Part shown: positions 45,448-52,990 of the stretch, in pieces
How positions within the stretch are numbered: the stretch's first letter is position 1
How the letters are laid out: each line of letters starts with the position of its first letter
From: Coriobacteriaceae bacterium
GTDB lineage: Bacteria > Actinomycetota > Coriobacteriia > Coriobacteriales > QAMH01
DNA length: 64,000 nt
Reading direction: 5' to 3'
Assembly (NCBI GenBank): GCA_025992705.1
Contig: DAJPGJ010000001.1
Location: 1,240,001 to 1,304,000 of the forward strand
Made by a program: the position numbers and the translations under genes
Notes under the pieces: generated by a model
Told to the model about the DNA's origin: nothing
What the model saw: only the letters and a program-made list of their open reading frames with translations
Database searches by the model: none

Positions 45448-46206
45448 CTATATACGTCGAAGCACGAGGTAGCAATTGAGGTCGTCATTGGGACCATCGG
45501 CGTTGAAGCGATCGATGAGTTGCACCCTGTCGGCTACGTGACTGACGAACGCGTCAATTTCGGCCTCGGTGAAGCTGTGACAGTAGCGCCAGGTTTCGGG
45601 CTCGCTTTGCCAGTCGAGCAGCCAATCATTCTCGTCAAGTTGCAGGTTAGGGCAGCGTTCAAGGGCAAGATGCGTCGCACGAGCCGCCTTGCGTGCCAAG
45701 CGTGCATCGCGTTCGAATTGCCAGAACGAGATGAGAAGGTATCCCTGTGGTTTCGTCTTTTCGAGCATTGCATCGAGAAGTGCCTGACGGGCTTGCGCGC
45801 CCGGTATGTGATGCATGAGGCCGAATGCGCAGCTTATGTCACATTCGGACACATCATGCAAGCATGACCGAAGCGTTCCATCCCATAATCTAGACACGAT
45901 GTCCATATCGATGAAATGCACATCGTGATCTTTTGCGAGGAGCTGCGGACAGGCGTCAACACCATATATGTTCAGGCGTGCACGCGTATTTGCCTGGAGA
46001 AAATCCTCGAAACGAAGGGTACCGCAACCAAGGTCGAGGACGAATAGTTCGGGTTTGGCAAGCGCATCGGGAATCGCGTTGATGCAACGCTCCCAGCCGC
46101 GCCAGGAACGCGTCCTCGTCTGCGCGAAGGAAGCGGCACAGTTAACGTAAAAGTCGCTGGTAAGGGCATTGAGCATGCGCGCGGTCTTGATATCCATGCG
46201 TCGCAT
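45448..46206 (-). CDS. Trm9-like SAM-dependent tRNA methyltransferase
   Basis: A class I methyltransferase of 252 residues (249 if the ATG at 46197 is used; neither has a clear ribosome site). SAM motif LDLGCGTLRFEDF (near 55-67). Outside the general fold it shows Trm9/ALKBH8 hallmarks: FAQTRTRSWRGWERCI (near 27), GLMHHIP (near 131), SFWQFE (near 160), WRYCHSFTEAEID (near 207) and a final NCYLVLRR. Trm9 methylates cm5U34 to mcm5U34. Position just upstream of elp3, which makes cm5U, supports that role. This is inference; other RNA methylations are possible. Confidence 0.65.
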   Translation of the reverse strand: MRRMDIKTARMLNALTSDFYVNCAASFAQTRTRSWRGWERCINAIPDALAKPELFVLDLGCGTLRFEDFLQANTRARLNIYGVDACPQLLAKDHDVHFIDMDIVSRLWDGTLRSCLHDVSECDISCAFGLMHHIPGAQARQALLDAMLEKTKPQGYLLISFWQFERDARLARKAARATHLALERCPNLQLDENDWLLDWQSEPETWRYCHSFTEAEIDAFVSHVADRVQLIDRFNADGPNDDLNCYLVLRRI

Positions 46207-46268
46207 TGTACGGCATTTATCTTGTCAAATGCTTGCGGACAGGCAACACGGCGTGCGAATAAAACCAA

Positions 46269-46297
46269 GCGCGGATAACGCGCCAAGCCGAGGTCTG
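46269..46297 (-). repeat. Foldback repeat R, truncated left end
   Basis: GCGCGGATAACGCGCC followed by AAGCCGAGGTC, the left arm and first core bases of the family; the remainder is missing. Confidence 0.6.
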
Positions 46298-46310
46298 CAC
46301 CTTTACCCAA

Positions 46311-46524
46311 GCGCGGATAGCGTCTCGAACCGAGGTCTAAGGGAGCGCACCATCACGTAACCTAGCGTCGGGTAGGCCATCGAGCCGAGGTCCAAGGGAG
46401 CGAGCCGAAAGGATCACGAAGTGAGCCGTCGGGGAGCGACCATCGAGGCGAGACGGCCTGCCCGACGTCTCCGCGGAGCGGTCCGTCGGGAAGCGACCAT
46501 CGAGGTGAGAGATGCTATCCGCGC
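46311..46524 (-). repeat. Foldback repeat R, copy 5, split by copy 4
   Basis: Left arm GCGCGGATAGCGTCTC (46311-46326) pairs with GAGATGCTATCCGCGC (46509-46524) at 15 of 16 positions plus one G-T. The core is interrupted after GGGAGCG by copy 4 and resumes with CCGCGGAGCGG at about 46470. It may serve as terminator for panF. Confidence 0.75.
46366..46467 (-). repeat. Foldback repeat R, copy 4, nested in copy 5
   Basis: Complete copy of 102 bp. Arms CGTCGGGTAGGCC (46366) and GGCCTGCCCGACG (46455) pair at all 13 positions, one of them G-T. Inner hairpin TCAC-TTC-GTGA on the minus strand, again compensated compared with the other copies. Confidence 0.85.
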
Positions 46525-46527
46525 CCC

Positions 46528-48030
46528 TTAGGCGACGAAGAAAACCCCGTCAGGTTGGTCGACAACGCCCCGCCGTTTGTCTCGCCATGTTCCCAGCCAT
46601 GAGAACACAAGCATGAGCACGAGCGAAAGGCTTGCTCCGATGACGATCTGGTGCAGGTCGAAGAGCTTGAAACCCATCGCCATCGTGATGCAGTACGCTG
46701 CCACGCCTCCAACCATCGAGGCAAGGGCACCCCAGGCATGTGCCTTCTTCCAGAACAGTCCCATCACGAACACCCAGCAAAATGCCGTCTCGAGACCACC
46801 GAAAGCGAACATGTTGATCTTCCAGATGACATCGGGTGGCGCTATGGCGATCACGAGCACGATGATGCCAACGGCATACGTGAAGATGCGGGAAAGGGTC
46901 GAAATGCGTGTTTCTGCGACTGACCTGCCGCTCTTCTCGCAATGATGCATGTACATGTCTTTGATGATGGACGAGGAAGAGCTGATGAGCAGCGAAGAGA
47001 CCGTGGAAATCGATGCGGCGATTGGCCCCACGATAGCTATGCCGGCGAGCCAGGCAGGAAGACTATTCATGATTGCAGATGGGATGATGTTATCTACCGA
47101 GCCGCCATATTCGTCAAGGGACCCGGGAAGCACACCCTTGGAAAGCACACCGAGCGAGGTGACGCAAATCATCATCAAGCCGATGATGACCGTGCCGACG
47201 ACCATGGCGTTCTTAAGGGCCTTCTCGTCCTTGAACCCCATACAGCGCACGACGGATTGCGGCAGACAGAACGTGAGCACGCCCACGAGCAACCACTGCG
47301 TCACGTACAGTCCGATGGGCATCTGCCCGTCGGAAAGCGGATCCATCATGCCCGGATTCTCCACCATGATCGTATTCATGATGTTCTCGTAGCCGCCACC
47401 AGCGATGAGAATACCCGCCGCAAGGATGACGATGCCGACGATCATCATGACGCCGCAGATGGCATCCGTTATCGCCACGCCACGAAAGCCGCCAACCGTC
47501 GTGTACGAGATGACGACGATGCCGAAAATCAGCAAGCCGATGACGTAGCTGTATCCCGTAACAGACTCGAAGAGCTTGGCACCACCGACGAACTGGGCAA
47601 CCATCATCGCGGCAAAGAAGAGCAGAATAATGACAGCGGAGATGTTGGCGATGGCATCCGACTTGTAACGCGCACGCAGCACGTCGATGACGGTGACGGC
47701 TCCAATCTTGCGGCTGATGAGGGCGAGCTTCTTGCCCAGGATGCCGAAGAGCAGGAAGAGCGCGGTCACCTGGACGGCCGACATGTACACCCAGCCCCAG
47801 CCTACGGACCAGGCCTGTCCTGGTCCACCAACGAACGAGCTAACCGAGCCGTACGTTGCGATGGTGGTCATGGCGAGCACGAAACCGCCGAGGCTTCGAT
47901 TTCCGATGAAGTACTCGGAGACAAAACTGCCGCCCTGCAACGCCCTGAACCTACCAATGCTCATGACGACCGCAAATGTAACGAGCAAGAAGATGAGAAC
48001 GGGTATGAGAGTAAGGGGATTACCTTCCAT
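46528..48030 (-). CDS. panF: Sodium/pantothenate symporter
   Basis: Sodium:solute symporter of 500 residues with about 13 membrane helices. Strings such as SEYFIGNRSLGGFVLAMT, TATYGSVSSFVGGPG-like helix 2, GGFRGVAITDAICG and the late APPDVIWKINMFAFGGLE agree closely with E. coli PanF rather than PutP. It imports pantothenate with Na+ for CoA synthesis. It overlaps the small YhdT-type gene by 11 bases, the same pair order as in E. coli. GGGGAGG precedes the ATG. Confidence 0.88.
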   Translation of the reverse strand: MEGNPLTLIPVLIFLLVTFAVVMSIGRFRALQGGSFVSEYFIGNRSLGGFVLAMTTIATYGSVSSFVGGPGQAWSVGWGWVYMSAVQVTALFLLFGILGKKLALISRKIGAVTVIDVLRARYKSDAIANISAVIILLFFAAMMVAQFVGGAKLFESVTGYSYVIGLLIFGIVVISYTTVGGFRGVAITDAICGVMMIVGIVILAAGILIAGGGYENIMNTIMVENPGMMDPLSDGQMPIGLYVTQWLLVGVLTFCLPQSVVRCMGFKDEKALKNAMVVGTVIIGLMMICVTSLGVLSKGVLPGSLDEYGGSVDNIIPSAIMNSLPAWLAGIAIVGPIAASISTVSSLLISSSSSIIKDMYMHHCEKSGRSVAETRISTLSRIFTYAVGIIVLVIAIAPPDVIWKINMFAFGGLETAFCWVFVMGLFWKKAHAWGALASMVGGVAAYCITMAMGFKLFDLHQIVIGASLSLVLMLVFSWLGTWRDKRRGVVDQPDGVFFVA

Positions 48031-48289
48031 TGTCGGCCCCCTCCCCTTCACCATCTTCAAGGCCAACGTCATGCATGACGAACTTCGCCATGATAATTGA
48101 CAAGACAACGGCAAAAACGAAGGTGCCGAAGCAGCCAGTGATAACCCAAAGCGGCGTGGAGAAGACGACTATGCCCGTCTGCGCCACGCCGAAGCCGAGC
48201 AACGCCCATACGATGATGGTCGCAACCAGGCCGATGACAGCAGCCAGCGCCTCCCTATTTGCCTGTTGGAGCTTTTCCTTGTACGTCAT
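48020..48289 (-). CDS. yhdT: YhdT-family small membrane protein (DUF997)
   Basis: An 89-residue protein with two membrane helices (about 18-40 and 47-70). In E. coli and many bacteria YhdT is encoded just before PanF, as here, and is thought to be an accessory of the symporter. The start MTYKEKLQQANREAL fits the family; the ribosome site (GGGACTC) is weak. Confidence 0.85.
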   Translation of the reverse strand: MTYKEKLQQANREALAAVIGLVATIIVWALLGFGVAQTGIVVFSTPLWVITGCFGTFVFAVVLSIIMAKFVMHDVGLEDGEGEGADNGR

Positions 48290-48517
48290 ATGCGAGTCCC
48301 GTTTCTCTTCGAATACAAGCTCTGTACGTGGGCAATGTGATGCCCTATGGCACATGGGGCACGGCATATGCGTGTGCGGCCCCGAGGCGTACGGGTGTCG
48401 CCACCACCATGCTCGCATGCTCGGCGTATGATAGCGCAGATGCGAGGGCATGCAAAGGGGCACGCGACCCAAGCGGCCACGTGCCCCACCGAAAGGCATT
48501 CGATTGCGTTCGCGAGC

Positions 48518-48877
48518 CTATTCGCGCCAGGAACCTTCGAAGGTCGAGCGACCCATCTTGGCACCGCCGATGACGTGCACGTGCATATGCGGCACTGTCT
48601 GAGCAGAATCCGGACCAACATTGATAATGCAGCGGAAACCCGACTCGTTGACGCCCTTGATCTTGGCGACCTTGGGAATTGCCGCCATGATATGACCGAG
48701 AGCCTCTGCGGGCACTTCGTCGTTAAGCTCATGGTAGTGCGTCTTGGGGACGACGAGCACGTGAACGGGAGCTTCGGGCTCGATATCGTCGAACGCATAC
48801 ACGTATTCGTCTTCGTACACCTTGGTGGACGGAACCTCTCCTGCGACAAGTTTGCAGAAAATGCAATCGTTGCTCAT
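48518..48877 (-). CDS. HIT-family nucleotide-binding hydrolase (HINT type)
   Basis: A 119-residue histidine-triad protein with CIFCKLVAGEVPS at the start (zinc-binding Cys pair) and the triad HMHVHVIGG (near 100-108). HINT enzymes cleave phosphoramidates such as AMP-lysine. GGAGTGG precedes the ATG at 48877. It lies 60 bases downstream of rsmJ and is probably on the same transcript. Confidence 0.92.
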   Translation of the reverse strand: MSNDCIFCKLVAGEVPSTKVYEDEYVYAFDDIEPEAPVHVLVVPKTHYHELNDEVPAEALGHIMAAIPKVAKIKGVNESGFRCIINVGPDSAQTVPHMHVHVIGGAKMGRSTFEGSWRE

Positions 48878-48937
48878 GACCACTCCTCACTTACATATGA
48901 AACATGTCGTCTATACTTGCGCCACTTTATTCCCGCG

Positions 48938-49615
48938 TCAAGACTCACGCGCCATGACGATGCAATCGTAGCGCACGGCCTTGCCCTGTAACGTGTAGTC
49001 GGGTTTAATGCCCGCGAGGTATGACCCCTTGACCGGTCGCTTGATGACGATCTTGCGCGGATGGGCAGCGCGTGCCGCCTCGAGTAGCGCCGTCTCATCC
49101 TCGCAGGGTGCCTCGAGCCGATGCAGGAGCTGAAACTTCTTCTTCACCGCAGCACTCTTGCTGCGTCCGGGAAACATCGGATCAAGATAGACGACATCGG
49201 GCGGCGTCGAAAGCTCGCGCAAGGCTTTCAAACTGTCGCCTTCGATAACCCGCATGCGCCCGGCAACGTCCGCAAGCTCCGGGTCACGCCGTGCTTGCTC
49301 GACAGCATCGGCGAGCATCGCGGCGATGATTGAATTGCATTCGAGCAGCGTCACGGAGAAGCCGGCAGCCGCAAGCAGCAGGGAGTCCTGTCCGAGGCCG
49401 GCCGTCGCATCTACGAGCGTCGGCGCTGCAACGCCCTTGACGCGTGCGGCACGCACGAGAAGCTCGCCGTTGAGCCTGCCGTGAAGCAGACGTCGCTTCA
49501 TATCATCGAAGCTCGCGCGCAGGCGCATGCCATCACCTTCGAGGATGAGTCCATCCGCATCGCGCCTCAAATCGAGTCCAGCTCGTTCCAATTCATTGAC
49601 ACCGTCTGCGTCCAT
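48938..49615 (-). CDS. rsmJ: 16S rRNA (guanine-N2) methyltransferase RsmJ
   Basis: A 225-residue RsmJ-type enzyme that methylates G1516 (E. coli numbering) of 16S rRNA. Motifs: DATAGLGQDSLLLAAAG (SAM site, near 69-85), VVYLDPMFPGRSKSA (near 146, the DPMFP catalytic motif) and VIKRPVKG. GAGGGAAAG precedes the ATG. Confidence 0.9.
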   Translation of the reverse strand: MDADGVNELERAGLDLRRDADGLILEGDGMRLRASFDDMKRRLLHGRLNGELLVRAARVKGVAAPTLVDATAGLGQDSLLLAAAGFSVTLLECNSIIAAMLADAVEQARRDPELADVAGRMRVIEGDSLKALRELSTPPDVVYLDPMFPGRSKSAAVKKKFQLLHRLEAPCEDETALLEAARAAHPRKIVIKRPVKGSYLAGIKPDYTLQGKAVRYDCIVMARES

Positions 49616-49684
49616 GCATCTTTCCCTCGTGCCTTTCTAATATCAACTGAGAAGGTTGCCCGATTACGAGCATCTCAAGTCAGC

Positions 49685-49722
49685 GTTAACACAAAGTAAC
49701 ACCCCAGAAACTCGATGGAAAC
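49685..49722 (+). promoter_or_regulatory. GlnR-type operator upstream of amtB-glnB
   Basis: Four 5-base half-sites at exact 11-base steps: GTTAA (49685), GTAAC (49696), GAAAC (49707) and GAAAC (49718), each separated by six bases. This is the actinobacterial GlnR box plan (GTnAC-n6-GAAAC repeated). It lies 54 bases before the amtB start, where GlnR would activate under nitrogen limitation. No glnR gene is in the window. Confidence 0.75.
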
Positions 49723-49775
49723 ATTGCTCGACGAAAAATTGAGGTGTCAGGAGGAGAAGAAAGGAAGGGATACAC

Positions 49776-51050
49776 ATGTTTGATACGGGAACAACATCCT
49801 TCATGCTCATCTGCACCATGTTGGTGCTCCTCATGAGCCCTGGCCTGGCCTTCTTCTACGGAGGCTTGTCCAGACGCAAGAACGTGGTCAATACGATGAT
49901 GATGGTCATGGGTGCCATGGGCGTCGTGGGCGTCATCTGGGTCTTGTTCGGATGGTCCTTCGCCTATGGTGGCGATGGGTCGATACCGTTCTTCGGAGGC
50001 ATCGATCAGATCGGCTGCTTCTCGACGGTAACGGACATGCTCGCCGAGGCGAGCGAAAACGCCGAGGGCAATGTCTACCCCTCCATCGTCAATATCGGCT
50101 TCCAGCTCGCCTTCGCGATGATCACGACGGCCATCATTACCGGTGCCGTCGCCGGACGCATGAAGTTCGGCGCCCTCATGCTGTTCGTCATCCTATGGGT
50201 CCCGCTTGTGTACGCCCCGCTCGCGCACATGGTATGGGGCGGTGAGGGCAGCCTCATCGGCAGCATGATCGGAGCACTCGACTTTGCCGGCGGTGATGTC
50301 GTTCACATTAGCTCCGGTGTAACCGGTCTCATCCTCTGCCTCGTCATCGGCAGACGCAAGGGCTTCGGCCTCATGAGCTACCGTCCCCACAACGTGCCAT
50401 TCGTCATGCTTGGTGCCGGCCTGCTGTGGTTTGGCTGGTTCGGCTTCAACGCCGGTTCCGCCTTCGCGGCAGATGGCATCGCTGCCCTGGCCCTCCTCAA
50501 TACGGTCGCGGCATCGGCAGCGGGCATGCTCTCCTGGATCGTGGTCGAGCGTGTCAAGGTCGGCAAGCCAACGCTCGTCGGCGCCTGCACGGGCCTCGTG
50601 GCAGGCCTTGTCGCCATCACGCCCGCTGCTGGCTTTGTCGAGCCCTGGGCGGCAATCGTGATGGGCATAATCGTCTCGCCCTGCTGCTATTTCGCCATCT
50701 CGTACCTCAAGAGGAAGATCGGATACGACGACGCCCTCGACGCCTTCGGTTGCCACTCCATCGGTGGTATCGTCGGCGGCATCCTCACCGGACTGTTCTG
50801 CGTGCCGAGCCTCTCATGGACGGATTACGGCGGACTCTTCTATACGGGAGACCCCTCCTTGCTCGTGAGCCAGATACTCGGCATACTCGTGACGCTTGCC
50901 TTCGTCATCGTCGCCGGTCTCATACTGAGCTTCATCGTCAAGGCGGTCTATCGCGGCAAGGCCCGCGTGGACGAGAGCGACGAGGCCGCCGGCTTGGACG
51001 TCGCACTTCATGGCGAGAGTGCGTATCCCGCATATCTGGGTCTTGACTAA
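49776..51050 (+). CDS. amtB: Ammonium transporter
   Basis: Amt/Rh family channel of 424 residues with 11 membrane helices. Start region LLMSPGLAFFYGGLSRRKN, the conserved DFAGGDVVHISSG (twin-His helix region, near 169), and DAFGCHSIGGIVGG (near 327) with the second pore His are all present. GGAGGAGAAGAAAGG precedes the ATG. The PII gene follows 12 bases later, the usual AmtB-GlnK pair in which PII plugs the channel when nitrogen is plentiful. Confidence 0.95.
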   Translation: MFDTGTTSFMLICTMLVLLMSPGLAFFYGGLSRRKNVVNTMMMVMGAMGVVGVIWVLFGWSFAYGGDGSIPFFGGIDQIGCFSTVTDMLAEASENAEGNVYPSIVNIGFQLAFAMITTAIITGAVAGRMKFGALMLFVILWVPLVYAPLAHMVWGGEGSLIGSMIGALDFAGGDVVHISSGVTGLILCLVIGRRKGFGLMSYRPHNVPFVMLGAGLLWFGWFGFNAGSAFAADGIAALALLNTVAASAAGMLSWIVVERVKVGKPTLVGACTGLVAGLVAITPAAGFVEPWAAIVMGIIVSPCCYFAISYLKRKIGYDDALDAFGCHSIGGIVGGILTGLFCVPSLSWTDYGGLFYTGDPSLLVSQILGILVTLAFVIVAGLILSFIVKAVYRGKARVDESDEAAGLDVALHGESAYPAYLGLD

Positions 51051-51062
51051 GGGAGGAAGACA

Positions 51063-51401
51063 ATGAAGCGAATCGTTGCAATCGTACGCACGGAAAAGCT
51101 CGAGCCCCTCAAGGAGGCCCTATTCAACGCCGATATCGCGGGCATGACCATCTCGCAGGTCATGGGTTGCGGCAATCAGCATGGCTGGAGCGAGTACTAC
51201 CGTGGTACCGAAGTGCTGCTCAACATGGTCCCCAAGGTGAAGTTCGAGCTCGTGGTCGATGATGACCGCGTTCAGGATCTCGTGGATATCATCTGCAAGA
51301 CGGCCCGCACCGGCGAAGTCGGAGACGGCAAGGTCTTCGTGAGTCCTGTCGAAGAGGTCGTACGCATCCGCACGGGCGAACAGGGCGTTGAGGCCATCTA
51401 G
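51063..51401 (+). CDS. glnK: Nitrogen regulatory protein PII lacking Tyr51
   Basis: PII signal protein of 112 residues that binds ATP, ADP and 2-oxoglutarate and controls AmtB. The T-loop reads EYYRGTEVLLNMVPKVK (44-60): Tyr46 is kept but position 51, the uridylylated Tyr of enteric PII, is Val. Family signature GDGKVFVSPVEEVVRIRTGE (near 87-106) is intact. So uridylylation at 51 cannot occur, and control is likely by ligands alone or by another modification. Confidence 0.93.
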   Translation: MKRIVAIVRTEKLEPLKEALFNADIAGMTISQVMGCGNQHGWSEYYRGTEVLLNMVPKVKFELVVDDDRVQDLVDIICKTARTGEVGDGKVFVSPVEEVVRIRTGEQGVEAI

Positions 51402-51430
51402 CCACCTTCGGGCATATCGGATTTGCGCGT

Positions 51431-51463
51431 GCAGGCGCGGGGATTACCCTCGCGCCTGCGTTT
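51431..51463 (+). terminator. Possible terminator after the amtB-glnK pair
   Basis: GCAGGCGCG (51431-51439) and CGCGCCTGC (51451-51459) form a perfect 9-bp stem followed by GTTTGTC. The hairpin overlaps the 3' end of the convergent membrane-anchor gene. The T tract is weak. Confidence 0.5.
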
Positions 51464-52439
51464 GTCTGCGCATCGGAAAGCGCGAAGTTGTACGAGACGG
51501 GTTGCAAAAGCCATAGAAGGCTGCGCGCAGCATGGCCTGTGCGACGAGTGCACACAGCATGGCGAGAACGACGGCGATGATCCGAAACGGGGGCACGAGG
51601 CAGGCGAGCACGATGAAGCATGCCGCCGAGAAGCTCAGGGCAAATCCATAGCCGCGCTCGGCCTGCCATGTGACAACGCACGACAGCGCCGCGGGAACAC
51701 GCCCATGGGGGTTGGCCCCGGTATCGATCTCGAGCGAGAGCCTGTGCATACGCGCGTTGCTGGCATACTTGTCGAGCGCTGCGGCGATGCCGATGCAGAC
51801 GATGGAGATGAGGGCCGCGATCCACGGAGAGAGCGGAACGTCCATGTACTCCGCGGCAAGCAGCACGAGGCAGCACGCGGCCATGACGCCCACGCGCAAT
51901 GCGACAGCGAGCAACTCGAACAGCGTCTCGGGACCATTCCACCCCGGTTGTCCCATGACGCGGTAGGCACGCGCGATGACGAAGACGAGTAACAGGCCCA
52001 CGACGCAGGCGATGGTGCAGGCGCAAAGGGAGAGCCAACCCAATACGAGCGCCGTAAAGGCATCAACGCGTGCAAACGGAAGCGTTCCCGATGCGATGAG
52101 CGCGAAAACGAGCCACACGACGAGCACGCCCCAGAACGCCGAAACGGCGAGAATCTCACGCGAGAGCCAGGAGCTCTTCACGTTGGCAAGCGAGCGTGGA
52201 GCACGTAGGGGCTTTGCCAGATGCATCACGGACGCAAGCATGCCGACCGTCGTGAAGACGACGGCGAGCGCGGCAAAGCGCCAGCCCCCAAACCACAGCC
52301 CCGTGCTCGAGAACGCGACGATGCCTTCCATAAGCGCAACGAAGGCGACGCCGAGCGCCGCAGGCGCGCAGGTGGTAAACGCGATGAGCGGCAGCTCGTC
52401 CACGATCATCGTCTTGAGCTTGTATTCCCCGTTGTTCAC
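51444..52439 (-). CDS. Molybdoenzyme membrane anchor subunit (DmsC-like)
   Basis: A 331-residue membrane protein with about eight helices, of the DmsC type, that would pass electrons from menaquinol to the iron-sulfur subunit. The start is GTG at 52439 with GGAGGTCGTCTC upstream. It lies 28 bases after the iron-sulfur subunit gene and is last in a three-gene operon. Sequence conservation with E. coli DmsC is low, as is normal for this subunit. Confidence 0.8.
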   Translation of the reverse strand: MNNGEYKLKTMIVDELPLIAFTTCAPAALGVAFVALMEGIVAFSSTGLWFGGWRFAALAVVFTTVGMLASVMHLAKPLRAPRSLANVKSSWLSREILAVSAFWGVLVVWLVFALIASGTLPFARVDAFTALVLGWLSLCACTIACVVGLLLVFVIARAYRVMGQPGWNGPETLFELLAVALRVGVMAACCLVLLAAEYMDVPLSPWIAALISIVCIGIAAALDKYASNARMHRLSLEIDTGANPHGRVPAALSCVVTWQAERGYGFALSFSAACFIVLACLVPPFRIIAVVLAMLCALVAQAMLRAAFYGFCNPSRTTSRFPMRRQTQARG

Positions 52440-52467
52440 GAGACGACCTCCATCATGCATCCCCGTG

Positions 52468-52980
52468 CTAACGAGGCATGCGTTGTGCCGCCTGCTGACG
52501 CACCCCGCGCTCGGGCTCGCCAGCTGGTCCGATGCTTATGGCCCCACCACAGCAATTCTCGACACAGGCGGGCTTGAGACCATCACGCAGGCGATCGATG
52601 CACATGTCACATTTCTGCATGAGGCCATCTGCGCCAAACTGCGGAGCGCCGAACTCACAGGCCCACGAGCAATAATGGCAGCCAAGGCACTTGCTCGAAT
52701 CCACGAGCACGGCACCGAACTCGGGGTCGCGGTATATGGCCTTGGCGGGGCAGACGGCCATGCATGCCGCCTCCGCGCAATGCATGCAAGCCATCGAGAC
52801 ATACTGGATGGGACAGCTGGCATCGCGCTCGTAGGTGGTCATGACCTCGCGATAGCGCGGACCGGTGCTACCCGGTTTGTCCTGAGCGTTCGGACGCAGG
52901 TTATGGGCCGACTTGCAAGCGACCTCGCAGGCGAAGCACTGTGCGCAGCGATTGACGTCAAAATGAAGTTCGTAGAACAT
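52468..52980 (-). CDS. Molybdoenzyme iron-sulfur subunit (DmsB-like)
   Basis: A 170-residue electron-transfer subunit with four Cys quartets: 12/15/18/22, 65/68/73/77, 98/101/104/108 and 124/127/139/143, enough for four [4Fe-4S] clusters. It links the catalytic subunit to the membrane anchor. AGGGAGG precedes the ATG, 10 bases after the stop of the catalytic gene. Confidence 0.9.
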   Translation of the reverse strand: MFYELHFDVNRCAQCFACEVACKSAHNLRPNAQDKPGSTGPRYREVMTTYERDASCPIQYVSMACMHCAEAACMAVCPAKAIYRDPEFGAVLVDSSKCLGCHYCSWACEFGAPQFGADGLMQKCDMCIDRLRDGLKPACVENCCGGAISIGPAGEPERGVRQQAAQRMPR

Positions 52981-52990
52981 GGCCGCCTCC

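Larger units (their letters stand above)
46207..46527. other. 321-bp intergenic region made largely of foldback repeats
   Basis: No gene seen. After 60 bases of unique DNA (promoter side of the Trm9-like gene) come a truncated repeat R copy (46269-46297), the left half of another (46311-46350), a complete copy inserted in it (46366-46467) and the right half (46480-46524), which ends 4 bases from the panF stop. Confidence 0.8.

Noticed and set aside
45309..45497. 63-codon N-terminal extension of Elp3
   Set aside because: It reads through foldback repeat copy 3 and shares its translated sequence with frames in the other repeat copies; MYEVLVD is the natural start.
46942..48078. 378-codon plus-strand open frame
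   Set aside because: Antisense of panF; His/Asp-rich with no domain.
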